Assembly: GCA_019918135.1 (NCBI GenBank)
Contig: WBZZ01004691.1
Span: forward strand, 126,001-190,000
DNA: 64,000 nt
Origin: Paulinella micropora
Lineage: Eukaryota > Cercozoa > Imbricatea > Euglyphida > Paulinellidae
Reading direction: 5' to 3'
The first letter of the stretch is position 1. Every line of letters begins with the position of its first letter. A program made the position numbers and the translations under genes. Below are positions 10,235 through 19,922 of this stretch, in pieces. The notes under the pieces are model-generated. The model had not been told where the DNA came from, did not search any database, and saw nothing but the letters and a program-made list of their open reading frames with translations.

Positions 10235-11328
10235 CTAGAGAAAGTCGATCACGTAACAGCTGGCCAACAGCCTGCGCACCATCACGGCGCCTTCCGGGTC
10301 CGACAGGGCCAGAAAGTCGTGGTCGAACTCCTCGAGCGTGGGCTCCCTGTCGACGTTAGCTAGCAGCAAGCGCGCGTACTCGGGCTGGCCGCAAATGTAG
10401 ACATTGAAGTAAACCCACCACAGCGAAGTCTCGCAACTCTCGTTGCACAGCAGCTCGTACGCCGCGGCCCACCCCGCTAGCGCGGGCCCGGGTGCGACGC
10501 TGGACGCCTTGCAACGCTGGTAGAACCGTTCGGCGAGGTTGTCGTCGAAGCGGCCCCGCGATTGCGGGTAGCGGTCATGAAAGTTCAAGATGTTGAGCGC
10601 GGCCGCGATCGGGAGGTAGTAGTGCAGGCTGAAAGCCTGCACTGGCGCGCCCCTGCCCTGGCACTCACGGTAGATGGTCTCCAGCGCGCACCTCACCGCA
10701 CCCGGGCCAGCAGCGACGGGGGCGATCAGCGCGCCGCCGCAGTTCGGCACAACCACCTTGGCCACGGGCCGGTAGCGCACGACACAGTCCCGCAGCACTT
10801 GGTGCATGAACCGGAACTCAGCCGGTGACGCACGGGTAGCGCTCGCAAACACCAGGAGCTCTGTGTCCGGGTAGTGCGACAACGCCTCGGACTCGGCCAA
10901 CAAGGTGTGGCTGACAAAGGCCGCACTGTCCAGCGCATCGGACGCACCTAATCCACGGGGCAGCAGCGCACTCAAGGTCGTGCTGAGCTCGGCCAGCAGC
11001 TCGGCGCGGCTGTGCGGCCTCACGCGCACGAGGCCCGACTGCAGGCGTTCGAGCAGAAAGTCGAGGGCCCGTTCGGCCGCCTTGGCGTCTAAGCCCAGCC
11101 GCACGGGCGACGATGCCATGAGCGCGGCCTGTACTGAGACACAGTGTCTCCCGCCGCTAGCACGACGCGACACCCGCGCACCTGCGCGGCGAGCGTTAGG
11201 CACAGAGCGACGTCGCGAGAATGTGCCGCGACGACCACCGTAGTAGACGCAGGATTAACGGCGCGAGACGGCAGGTTTCCCATCAGGTTAGCGCCAGAAT
11301 TTAAGCAAGAGTCCACGAGGTGCAACAC
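10235..11328 (-). pseudogene. Unknown GC-rich gene, probable frameshift near its 5' end
   Basis: The main frame runs from ATG 11119 to TAG 10235-10237 (294 codons). It is mostly helical, with Cys-rich strands near the end (ESCETSLWWVYFNVYICGQ). A second well-biased frame starts at 11328 (MLHLVDSCLNSGANLMG ... TVVVAAHSRDVALCLTLAAQ) and overlaps the start, so the original protein was probably about 360 residues with an indel near 11125-11150. The N-terminal piece has strand-helix-strand spacing that could be Rossmann-like (NYN-type was considered, not supported). An AATAAA signal lies just downstream at about 10220. Convergent with the gene ending at 10090. Confidence 0.5.
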
Positions 11329-11579
11329 AATCAGCCACCCAAAAAAAACCGAGCCAGAGAAACAAAAAGGGAGGGAACCAAAAATCGCACGAAGGGAAAG
11401 AGAAAACTAGGCCCAGGCGCGGCCGGACACCTCCCCATATTTTGTGGCCGGACTTTCCCCCTCCCGCCTGTCTTTCCTGATGTCACTAACTGTCCTATGC
11501 CAGCTACATCCAAACCACGGTCGCCTTCTCCACAGTTTTTAGTAAAAGAAACGTTTCAGCAAATTAGCTTTCGCTGTGT

Positions 11580-12156
11580 TTAAAGCAAAGGGGGACGTGC
11601 AGCAGCCAGTCGGGCCGCTGCAGAGTGCTGTCCCAATGGCGCCGCGCCGCGGATCGCTGGCAACAGTCGGCACTCGTGCTTGTGAATCGGCCAGTCGCTT
11701 CGCTGGTGCTCAACTCCACAATAGACCTTCACGAGGCAGCGCGCGCATTTGTGCCCCACGCCAGCACAACCCCCCACAGCACACACCCCAAGACACGCTT
11801 CGCTCTCCAGGCCTTGGGCATGCATGCGGTACTCCGCAAATTCGGGCTACCGACGGCCTCGCGGCCAATGTGCGCAGAGAACACAGCTCCTTGTGCAACT
11901 CCGGCCAGGGCAGCCGCTCTAGCCTCGCGCGCTTCTTGACGCCCGTCCGGGAGAGCTGTCCGTTGAGGTCACTGCATTCGGCCAGCCAAGCGCGCTTTTG
12001 GGCCGTAACCGACTTTTTGCCGAGAGCGTTGGGCACAACGTGCGCTGGCCTGAACAACTCCTCTCTCTTGTCTACTTCCGTTAATTCCCCTGGCACCGAG
12101 GGAAAGAAAGGGGGAGGGTTCAGGGCGACAAAAGGGGGGTACAGTCCCATGGCCAT
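11580..12156 (-). pseudogene. MYND zinc-finger protein, one frameshift
   Basis: ATG 12154-12156 sits in an A-rich context (AAAAAATGGCC). About 110 codons without a known domain read in one frame until near 11820, where the reading shifts. The next frame carries a MYND finger: CAVGGC, KCARC, VYC, then H-x3-W...H-x3-C (WPIHKHEC). A short tail follows to TAA 11580-11582. MYND fingers bind Pro-rich peptides and are expanded in pandoraviruses as well as in eukaryotes. Without the indel the protein would be about 190 residues. The gene is divergent from the larger MYND gene at 12457 and may be its paralog. Confidence 0.7.
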
Positions 12157-12334
12157 TTTTTAATTTGTGTCTCCTCTCTCTGTCTCTCAAAGGAAAGGGG
12201 ACGTGTGTGGAGAGAGAAGAGAGAACGGAGGGAGACGACGCATGGACAAGCCCCCTTCTTCAAGCCCGAATCAGCGCGTTTTTCGGTGGGGGGAACAAAA
12301 GCGCACCAATAACTTTTTCTCGGGGTGTAGAAAG

Positions 12335-12420
12335 GTAAGCGGACGCCGCCCCCCCCCCCCCCTGCCCTCCCCCTCCCCATCTTTTTTTCATCTTCACCTT
12401 GACCCTCGTTTTCTGGACAG
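12335..12420 (+). other. Spliceosomal intron in the 5' UTR of the 12457 gene
   Basis: Donor AAAG|GTAAGC at 12335, a long C/T tract, acceptor TTCTGGACAG|GAACG ending at 12420; 86 bases. It precedes the ATG at 12457 by 36 bases. The strong donor and pyrimidine tract make this one of the better intron calls in the block. Confidence 0.65.
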
Positions 12421-12456
12421 GAACGTACACAGACAAAAAAAGAGGCGCCGACCTTC

Positions 12457-13760
12457 ATGGACGTGAGCAGCTGTACCTATCGCGGCTGTGACGGACCCAG
12501 TGCGAGAAAAGCAGACTCTCTGCCGGCAAGTTGTACACGCTGCTTCGCGGCGGCCTATTGCGGACGCAAGTGCCAGGTCGCTGACTGGAGGGCGGGACAC
12601 AAGCGGGCGTGCAAGCGCAGCCCGCTGGCAGCGCAATTTCCGAGCCCTAACATAGTAGTGTGGCTCGCGTCGCACGTCCGGATCCAAACGGGTGTGCGGT
12701 ACCTCAGGTTGTGCCTGCAATCCTTTGTGTCGACTCTTCCTGCCACCGGCGAGGCCAAGGATTGCCGCGGCTGGTGCTGGCTGAGCCTTTCGGCCGCATC
12801 AGTTGAGCTGAGGGCGGGCGTAGAAGAGGTGCTAATGTCTCGACAGTGTGAAGACAATTGCCGTTTGCGTTGGTTCTGGCACGACAGCAGGCTCTCGCAG
12901 CTGGAGCACTTTGCCTTTTTGCGCGCGTTGACGCTGCGTACGCAGGCGCACGACCTCCGGCCGCAGTGGGTCTTGACGACAGACGACGACGATCTTTGGC
13001 ATCCCGGACGCTACGACATGTACTGCCAGAGCCTCCTGCATGTGGCACAAACGTCGGGGCTGCGAGACCGAGTTGCCTCGCTGTGCGCCCCTCACTTCGT
13101 TGCGCCCTTAACAGCGGCGCTCAGAGATTCAATAGCCAAGCCAGAAGACGTGGAGCGGGCGCTCGCCGCCCAGCAACTCGAGGTACGTACCACCGAAGAG
13201 GGCATAGGGGGCTTTGCCTGGAAGAGTGAGTTGTGGTCATACTTGGTGCCCTTTCGCGTCCTGAACGAATACTTTGCGCGGAATACCGAGCCCGCTCTGC
13301 TGCAGCACCCGTTAGCGGACGTGGACCTTCTGTCATTTATAACTACGCACCCAGGCTTTGCAGACAACGGGGGCATGGCTCTTTTATCCCGGTGCCGCGG
13401 CCAAGCAGTTGGTGCTACTTCTACCGCCAACTGTCGCGCGAGGGCAAGCTGTGGGAGGTGGAGCCCTGCCCCGGCGAACAGGCGCTGCGGGCTCGGTATG
13501 AGCGCCTCTTGCTGATGGTCTCGGAACCTAGCGAGCTCTCGGTGTGGCACTGTTTCAAGCAGATGGTCACTCTTTTCTGGATGCAGTACCGTTGGGGCAG
13601 GCCAGACGCGAAAGTTTCCCGGGTGCTGGAGGGGCTTAGGCAAATGTGTCGCCCACGCGTAGAAGAGGGCTCGGTGATTGACCAGGTGTTTGCGAAAATG
13701 GTGCCGGAGCTGCTGCGCTTGCTCGAAGTGCGGTTGGACAGCCCTGGCCCCCCCCCCTAG
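12457..13760 (+). pseudogene. MYND finger plus GT-A glycosyltransferase-like protein, one frameshift
   Basis: Residues 4-48 form a MYND finger (CTYRGC, SCTRC, AYCGRKC, DWRAGHKRAC). A central domain follows with RLRWFWHDSRLSQLEHFAFL, then WVLTTDDDDLWHPGRYDMY (residues about 168-190). The hydrophobic strand followed by an Asp cluster and LWHP matches the DXD metal/sugar-nucleotide site of family-2-like glycosyltransferases. The frame breaks at a run of five G (13369-13373); shifting by one base continues with SWCYFYRQLSREGKLW to TAG 13758-13760, giving about 435 residues. Because the lesion is in a homopolymer it could be an assembly error. The MYND-plus-glycosyltransferase arrangement is unusual for cellular proteins and fits a large DNA virus. 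Its 3' end is partly duplicated at 15420-15550. Confidence 0.7.
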
Positions 13761-13958
13761 TTGCTGACAACCGTCCGTCCACCGCAAAAGCTTACAAAGT
13801 GTAACAAAGAGCAGATACTTTTTTTTCTTTTCGCTTCCCCTTTCTCGTTTCCCCCCCTCCCTCCAACCTTTCCCCTCGACACATTCGGACCCCTCCCTCA
13901 TTTTCCCCTCTTCTTAGACACATTCGGCCCTGCCATTTCTTGACTGACTGTCCACAAA

Positions 13959-15363
13959 ATGTCACAGACCGACAAAAGACCATCGTTGAGGAGCCCGGCC
14001 GCTAAACTGAAGAAAGGTAAAAAAAAGGAAAGAGCGGTTGAGGGAAAATCTTGCTTGTCTTTGTTCTAGTACTAAAGATAACCCAGCAAGTTCGTTTTGC
14101 CTTGAGAAAGCGAGGAGTCTTTATTAAAAAGCACACCACGACCCCCCCCCCCGCGCGCCCCACACTTTGGCCCGCGAAAAGGAAAAAAGCTCGACCCGCA
14201 AAGTACATGTCTTGTTCGCCTTGCCCGCGTTGTCTCCGTGGCCGGCCCCGCCGCCCCGTGGCAGAGCTGCTTGTGCGAGGCGAAGAAAAGCACAGCGCTT
14301 TTGTCGCACAGGTAGCAGTCCAGGAGATCGTGTTCTGGGCAGTGTTTTTGGAGTCGATCCGCTCTTGCTCAGAGCTGCAGACGATTTACCGGGCTAGCAA
14401 CGAACGGGCGGTGTGGAACAGTGCCAGGCCGGACCACCAAGAGATTGCCAACCGGTCTGCCCAGGCCCAGCAAAGCCGCACCGGGCCCTGCTACACGAAG
14501 CTTGCCTGGCTCCGCTTCGGGGCCTGGCAACGCGCGCAAGGGACCTTTGAGCACAGGGTGCCTCCTCTGGCCTGCAATTATACGCAGCTCGAGTGGCTGC
14601 TGCCTGAGTCCAGCGCGGAGCCAGTCTCCTCGGAAGTCTGGGACTTTCTCTACCGCGAACACGTGGAAAGAGGATACGAGCGCGCTGGCGGAATGACGGG
14701 GCAAGAAAGAACAGCGGCCATTGCGCACCCACGCCCCACTGCCAACGAGGAGGAGCTGCTGCAGAAAATGTACGGAGTGCTAGCTGAAATAGCAAAGCAC
14801 CCGGAACGCTGGCTCCGCTTGGAAAAGGAGTTTTGCCCGGGCGGCCGAGACAACGGGCTCCCGCAGCTGCATTGTGAGGACAGCAGATTCCTCCTGAAGA
14901 AGAGCGAAGTGTGGTACGTGAAGCATTTGCGGCACGTCCACGTCAGCAAGGCGTCCACTCGGCACCACGACTGGAAGGCGGGGACCGTGTTCCACTGGCC
15001 CGTGAATGCGCAAGAGCGCAGAGGGCAGCTGGCGGGCGCCCGGGAGCTCTGGGTCGGCGGCATCCGGCGGCATGTCTTGCCCGTGGCGCTAGGACATGCC
15101 GCCGAGGCGGGGTGGTCTCTACGCTCTTTGAGGACCTCTGGGCGGCGTACGCTCCCGCCCGCCTCGAAAAAATAGTCATTGCTCTGCCCCTTTTCCCGAG
15201 AGCCAGGAAAGTGCTGGACGAGACATTTTCCTTGTTCGACAAGGACCAGCAAACGATCTACACTCCCCGCGGCTACTGGGCGGCGGAAGAGCAAGTGCGG
15301 GCCAGGCTGCAGCCCCGCTTGCGCGGGCTGGGAGTCTCAGTGCCAAATATAGTAAAACAATAG
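13959..15363 (+). pseudogene. Unknown two-exon gene, late frameshift
   Basis: ATG 13959 begins a basic N-terminus (MSQTDKRPSLRSPAAKLKK). Splicing 14017-14069 joins this frame exactly to the long open frame downstream, supporting the exon model. Exon 2 has a Lys/Arg/Pro-rich stretch, CPRCLRG (a possible half zinc site), then about 280 residues of mixed helix (LEWLLPESS, VWDFLYREHVERGY, WLRLEKEFCPGG). Near 15100 the frame shifts by one base and continues as TLFEDLWAAYAP ... SVPNIVKQ to TAG 15361-15363. An alternative start is ATG 14207. I do not recognise the family. Compact spacing after the MYND/glycosyltransferase gene suggests the same viral source. Confidence 0.5.
14017..14069 (+). other. 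Spliceosomal intron inside the 13959 gene
   Basis: Donor AAAG|GTAAAA, acceptor TTGTTCTAG|TAC, 53 bases. Removal keeps the reading frame between exon 1 (13959-14016) and the downstream frame, and it removes an in-frame stop at the acceptor. Frame conservation is the main support. Confidence 0.55.
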
Positions 15364-15419
15364 ACCTCCGCCGAGATACTTTTTGGTGCCGTTACTTAGG
15401 CAGGCGGCATTGCGTGTAG

Positions 15420-15850
15420 GCTTTGGTGATTTTGGCGAAAATAGTGCCGCCGGATGTCGCGCTTTGCTCCAAGGGTGGTTGGCCAGCACTGGCCCCGCCC
15501 CCTAGTGGCTGACAGCCGTCCGTCCACACACAAAGCTTGATAGTGTAACAAAAAAAAGCAATACGTAAGGTGCGGGGGGGGGGGGGGGGGTTGGGTTGGG
15601 AGTGTGACAGTAGCCGATTCTTTTTCTCCCTCTCTGTTTCGCTCCCTCTTTTTTTCGACATCCCCCCCCCCCTACATCTTTCCCCTCCTCTTCGACACAT
15701 GCGGCCCCCCCCCCCCTCCCCCGGCCCCCCTCCTATATCTTCCCTTTTCTCTTCGACACATGCGGCCCCCCCCCCCCATTTCTTTACCATTTCTTGCCAT
15801 TCCGGCGGACTGTCAAAAAAATGTCGGAGCCAGGCAAACATTCTTTGAGC
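15420..15850 (+). repeat. Partial duplication of the 13681-13990 junction region
   Basis: 15420-15550 aligns with the 3' end of the MYND/glycosyltransferase gene (TTTGCGAAAATGGTGCCGG vs TTGGCGAAAATAGTGCCGCC, then GACAGCCCTGGCCCC, the stop and CTGACARCCGTCCGTCC). 15660-15850 aligns with the following spacer and start (TTTCCCCTC...CGACACATNCGG, CCATTTCTTG, ACTGTC, AAAATGTC). So a gene end, a spacer and the next gene start were copied in tandem about 1.8 kb apart. The gene tail here is decayed and not translatable. Confidence 0.75.
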
Positions 15851-16078
15851 AGCCCAACCGTCAATGCCAGCCGCAAGAAGGCGAAGACGCAGGAAGAGCT
15901 AAAAAGGGTCTGTCAGAAGCTGTTCCGGGCGCTGGTGGGCGCCCGCGCGATCGCCGAGACCTTCCGGGGCTTTGCGGACCAGAGTGACTGTGACAGCTGC
16001 CGGACTTTCAGCTGCGGTGGCGCTGTTTGCAGCGAGTGGAAAGTCCGAAGAAACCAGCGGCTGCCCCTGCGGCTATAA
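15821..16078 (+). CDS. Short basic protein with Cys pairs, paralogous start to 13959
   Basis: 85 codons from ATG 15821 (context TCAAAAAAATGTCGG) to TAA. The start (MSEPGKHSLSSP) parallels MSQTDKRPSLRSP of the 13959 gene. A Lys-rich patch, a helix (LKRVCQKLFRALVGARAIAE) and a Cys-rich end (CDSCRTFSCGGAVC) follow; the Cys pairs might bind zinc. It may be a truncated descendant of the duplicated gene that lost exon 2. No known family. Confidence 0.45.
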   Translation: MSEPGKHSLSSPTVNASRKKAKTQEELKRVCQKLFRALVGARAIAETFRGFADQSDCDSCRTFSCGGAVCSEWKVRRNQRLPLRL

Positions 16079-16225
16079 CGAAGACTCTGCCTCTTAATCT
16101 TTTCTTGTTGAAGCCTCCGGTGTCAAATGTGTGTTTTTTTCTGGGTGCCAGTTTATTAAAATTCTGTGGTCACCTCAAAAGCACAGGCTTCCCCATTCAA
16201 CCCCAGATTTCTTTTGAACGTTTTT

Positions 16226-16963
16226 TTAATACGGGTCTGGTTTGGACTCTTCCTCTTTTTTTTTTGCCTGCTCCTTCGCTTTCACGTTTTTGGGCTTTTT
16301 CTGCATGCTAAGCCTGTAAACCTCCAGACTACCAAAGGGCCCGTACAAAATCACTTCGAAATCGTCACCATCCCGTGCTATCATGGCGGACACACAGCCC
16401 TGGGGCGCCCCCGAGACGCCGCACCCCACGAACCACCTGCGGCCCGTTTCGTAGGACGGACAGAGCTGCCGGGAGATTGGCGCGTAGTTGGTGGAGCAGA
16501 GCTGCACGGCAGGGGAGCAGCACATGAGGTTGTACAGCACCATACTCTTAAAATGGTGGGCCGCCTTGGGCAGCAGCAGAATGTACGGGAAGCGCAGCAG
16601 TGTGTCTAGTCCCGAGGATGAGGCACGATAATAGTCGATTTCGTTTTCGGTGGTCATAATGGCGCCCCGCAATATTGGCGACAGCGCGTGGAGACAATCA
16701 AACCCGTTCACGGCGCCGTCGCGTGGCCGGAAGAATTTTTCCCAGTCAAGCTTACCTTCATCTTCGCTGCCCAGCGCTTCTTTTTTGGTGACGGAATTCC
16801 ACCAAGAGCTGTGCTTGGTGGCGTGGTTGGGCCGCCGGTGGCTGTAGTCTGGCATGGTGAATCGCAAGGAGTCGACAAATTCTTGATATGGCATGGCCAG
16901 CACACAGCCGGGTCGCGCCGCAAACAACAGGTCGAGAAACCATTGGTTTTTAGGTTTGTGCAT
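16226..16963 (-). CDS. Unknown 245-residue protein, intact
   Basis: A complete frame from ATG 16963 to TAA 16226-16228. An aromatic-rich N-terminus (NQWFLDLLFAARPG), central LDTLLRFPYILLLPKAAHHF, a Cys-containing part (LMCCSPAVQLCSTNYAP, RRWFVGCGVSGAPQ) and a Lys/Glu-rich tail (KAKEQAKKKEEESKPD). Lower GC than its neighbours at the 3' end. No domain recognised. The 425 bases upstream, shared with the divergent F-box gene at 17390, hold only Pro/Arg-coding noise and C runs, so they probably carry both promoters. Confidence 0.5.
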   Translation of the reverse strand: MHKPKNQWFLDLLFAARPGCVLAMPYQEFVDSLRFTMPDYSHRRPNHATKHSSWWNSVTKKEALGSEDEGKLDWEKFFRPRDGAVNGFDCLHALSPILRGAIMTTENEIDYYRASSSGLDTLLRFPYILLLPKAAHHFKSMVLYNLMCCSPAVQLCSTNYAPISRQLCPSYETGRRWFVGCGVSGAPQGCVSAMIARDGDDFEVILYGPFGSLEVYRLSMQKKPKNVKAKEQAKKKEEESKPDPY

Positions 16964-17389
16964 GCCCGGCTTGTCCGCAGATTCTAGGGCGGGGATTTAT
17001 GTTAGAAAGAATTGCATTTCTTAGCGTTCTCCCCTCTCCTGCTTTTTTGGTTATTTTCTCGTGCTGTGTCTTTTCACGCCGCGCCCCCCGTTGTCGTCTG
17101 TCTTTTTTTTCCCTCCGTGTTTCTTTCTCGGGCGAAAGGGCAGAAACGGAGGGGGAGGGCACGGCGGCGGGCGAAAAAAGTGGCAAGGGCCAGAAGCCAA
17201 CCCACTGTCACCTTTTGCTTCCGGCCCCCCCCCCCTCTTTCGCGCGTGTTTGCTCTCTCGTCTGGCTAATGTCGTGTGTGCACGGGTGGCCCCACCCCAA
17301 TTGTCCCCGCGCGCCCCCGCTGAATCTGCAAGAACGAAAAGAAAACCCCCCGACCTTGGTTCGGTTTGTTCGGAAAGCGACTAAAAAAA

Positions 17390-19380
17390 ATGGCGGCCTT
17401 CGACCGAGACGGTATCATTTACCAGCACCTGGCGCTGAGCCTCGGCTGCCGGGACCTGCTGGCGCTGAGCCAGACCTGCCGCGCTTGGCATCGCAGGGCC
17501 GGGGGTCGCGCGTCGCTGCTGCTGTGCCTACAACTGATTTTGGACCCCGAGAGCTCGCACAAATCGTTCCCCGCAAAAGCCGTCTCGCAGGCGCAGCCCG
17601 ACGTTAGTCTGTCCTTGCACTACATCAGCTGCACTCTGCCGGACGCCCGCGTGCGCCTGCTACAGAGCGTCCTGTCGTGCTTTGCTAGAGTGCAACGGCT
17701 CTCTGTGAGCGGCCACCCGCGCGCCGTGGCCAAGCTGCTAGCGGCCTGGAGCTCGGCGCACACCAGCGCAAATATCTGTCTGCACCGCCTGGATCTGACA
17801 ATTTCGCGGCCCCCCGCGGGGGCGCCGTCGGGCTCCTGGAGCGCGCTTGTTCTGCCGGGGCTGCTGGCGCTGGCGCCCGGGCTCCGGCAGCTTAGCTTGA
17901 CCAACGTGGACCTGGGCATGGCCGGCGTGTGCGGCCTGGGCTGCCGCGCGCTGCAGAAGTTGGAGCTGCACGCGTGCGCTAGGGCGCGCCTGTTCGGCCC
18001 GGACTTCGGGCGGCTGGCCCCGCACCTGCGGCGCATCAGCGTGACACATGCGGGCCCGCAACTGCAGGAACCAGCCGACGTGATGTTCTGGCCGGGCCCG
18101 GCGCGGTGGCCCCGTTTAAAGACCGTCAACCTGGACTGCACGGTAGGCCTGCTGCCGCTGCTGCACGGGGTTCCGGCGGGCGGTGGGGGTTTGAATTGGG
18201 ACCCGGACCTGACCCCCCAGCTCACCGCGTACAAACTCCGGGTGTTGGCGTGCCAGTCGATGCTGACGGCCGAGCCCGGCGCCGAGCACTTCCTGGGGCT
18301 GGCGCGCGGCTCGCTGCAACAGCTGGCCGCGCGGCTGCTGCCGCGCGGTCTCCGCCCGGCCTGGCTGGACCTGCAACTGCTGAACCTGGGATCGCGGCAC
18401 GCAGCGCTACCCGCCGACCTGTCGGCGCTACAAATGTTGCGGCTCTCCGTGCTGGCCGTGGTGGACCGCGGGTCCGGCGTCGCGCCCGCGCTGGCCCGCG
18501 CGTTCTTGGCCCAGCCCGGACACCACAAGCGCGAACTAGCAATTGCGCTAGCCATGCCCACCAGAAATGTGCTGCTGGTGGACTGTCCGGTGCTGGACGA
18601 CAGTTCGCGCCTGCAACGCTGGGCTAGGCGCTGGGAAAAGGTGTTGGCCGACCCACCCGGGCCGCCGCCCCTTTTTCGTTTCGTGTCTTTCAACTTGTGC
18701 AGCTACATCTACCACTTTATCAGGTGGGGCCAGCGCGACCCCGGGCCGTTGCTAGAAGTGCAGAACAGGCTGCTGCGCGCGCTGTGCCGCCTGCCAGTAG
18801 CAGTGAACGCTTACGTGTCGTTTCTGTGCGGCCGGAACCCCCCCCGGGGCCGGCCCTGGCGGTCCACCACGGCCCGCGTCAGGGGCAGCTACACGCTCCT
18901 GCGTGCGTGGCCACGGAATGCGGCCGGCGGCGGGGGGACGGTGTACAGCTGCGTGCGGGGCCAGTTCTGCGAGGATTCGCCCACGTTCTTGGCGTGCGCG
19001 GGGTTGGGGGGCCAGCGGCGGTCGGCCGCATTCCGTGGCAGCGGCCGTGGCAGGAGGGCGGGGCCCTGCGCCTGCTGCTGGCGGACTACCTAAAAGGCCA
19101 GATTGCACGGTTGTCTCGTTTGTACCAGCAGGGGCAGGACTGTGCTATCTGCGTCCAGAACGTCGCGCGTACGGTGGAACAGCTTTGTCGGCACGCCCCC
19201 GCCGCGGACTGCTTCGTGCTCGAGGACCCGATGCCCAGAATGCTGCTGAACCTGTTGGCGTCGCGGCTCCTGAACGGCGTGTCGACGGCTGTGCTAACCG
19301 TCTTTGACGAACACCGCTGGTGGCGGCTAGTGACCCTGCGCCTGGACAACCTGCTGGCGACCATCGCAGTCGGGGGCTAA
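17390..19380 (+). pseudogene. F-box / leucine-rich-repeat protein, one frameshift
   Basis: ATG 17390 in an A-rich context (CTAAAAAAAATGGCGG). Residues about 8-45 form an F-box (IYQHLALSLGCRDLLALSQT then CRAWHRR). The rest is a Leu-rich array with repeated L-x2-L-x-L patterns (LRQLSLTNVDLGMAGVCGLG, LQKLELHAC, LRRISVTH, LRVLACQSM, LQMLRLSVLAV), so a substrate-binding solenoid of an SCF ubiquitin ligase adaptor is likely. The frame breaks in a G run near 19001-19010; shifting by one base continues through LRLLLADYLKGQIARL and DCAICVQNVART to TAA 19378-19380, about 660 residues. A piece is duplicated at 6434-6968. F-box families are expanded in pandoraviruses. The homopolymer site leaves open an assembly error. 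Confidence 0.75.
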
Positions 19381-19431
19381 AAGATTGGCAGAAAAACGCT
19401 GGTGCGGGAATGGCGAAGTGGGAGGGGGGGG

Positions 19432-19487
19432 GGGAATGGCGAAGGGGGGGGGGGGGTGTGGTTTCCTCACCGGCCTTCGCCATTCCC
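19432..19487 (+). terminator. Hairpin 52 bases after the F-box/LRR stop
   Basis: A 14-base perfect inverted repeat (GGGAATGGCGAAGG / CCTTCGCCATTCCC) at 19432-19445 and 19474-19487. A further half copy lies at 19406. Palindromic transcript ends are a known feature of several giant viruses; that role is inferred here. Confidence 0.5.
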
Positions 19488-19754
19488 ATCCTTCTTTTTA
19501 CAACTTGTTCACTATTAAAACACTTGTAAAAGTTATGCGAGAACTTTGGTTCGTACATAAATTAGACCTGGTAGACAGGATTTTTGGTGGTGGAGTGCTG
19601 GCTGTTGTCGCGGTGGCTGAAAGCAGTCTTTTTTGTGTGGTCGGCGGTGGCCCGTAGGTCAGGCCGGCGCGGCCAAGTGCGACATTTCCCTGACCCTCCC
19701 TGTCCTTTCAGGGGATGCGCGTGAAGAAAATGAGGCGGGTGGTGCCGGGGAAAG

Positions 19755-19865
19755 GTACTCCCCCCCGGCCCCCCCCCCCCCCCGGCCCCAATCTTGGGGT
19801 TCTAGTCGTGTGTGGCCTGCCACGCCTTCCCCTCCCCCCCCCTTTTTCTTTCTTTCTCCTCCCAG
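19755..19865 (+). other. Probable 5' UTR intron of the 19923 gene
   Basis: Donor GGGAAAG|GTACTC at 19755, a very long C/T tract, acceptor CTCCTCCCAG|CCGAAAC ending at 19865; 111 bases. Same leader architecture as the 12457 gene. A weaker upstream candidate is GT 19655 to AG 19711. Confidence 0.5.
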
Positions 19866-19922
19866 CCGAAACAAAGATTCCCCCGTTTGATATTTAAAAA
19901 CAAAAGGAGAGCGAGCGCAGAG

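Noticed and set aside
9585-10235. Minus-strand frames opposite the 9218 gene
   Set aside because: Shadow of the acidic linker and GC-rich third positions; the plus-strand frame has a complete, compositionally sensible protein.
16999-17607. 202-codon plus-strand frame upstream of the F-box gene
   Set aside because: Low-complexity Pro/Arg/Ser translation of spacer; the F-box frame with an A-rich start context at 17390 is in a different frame.
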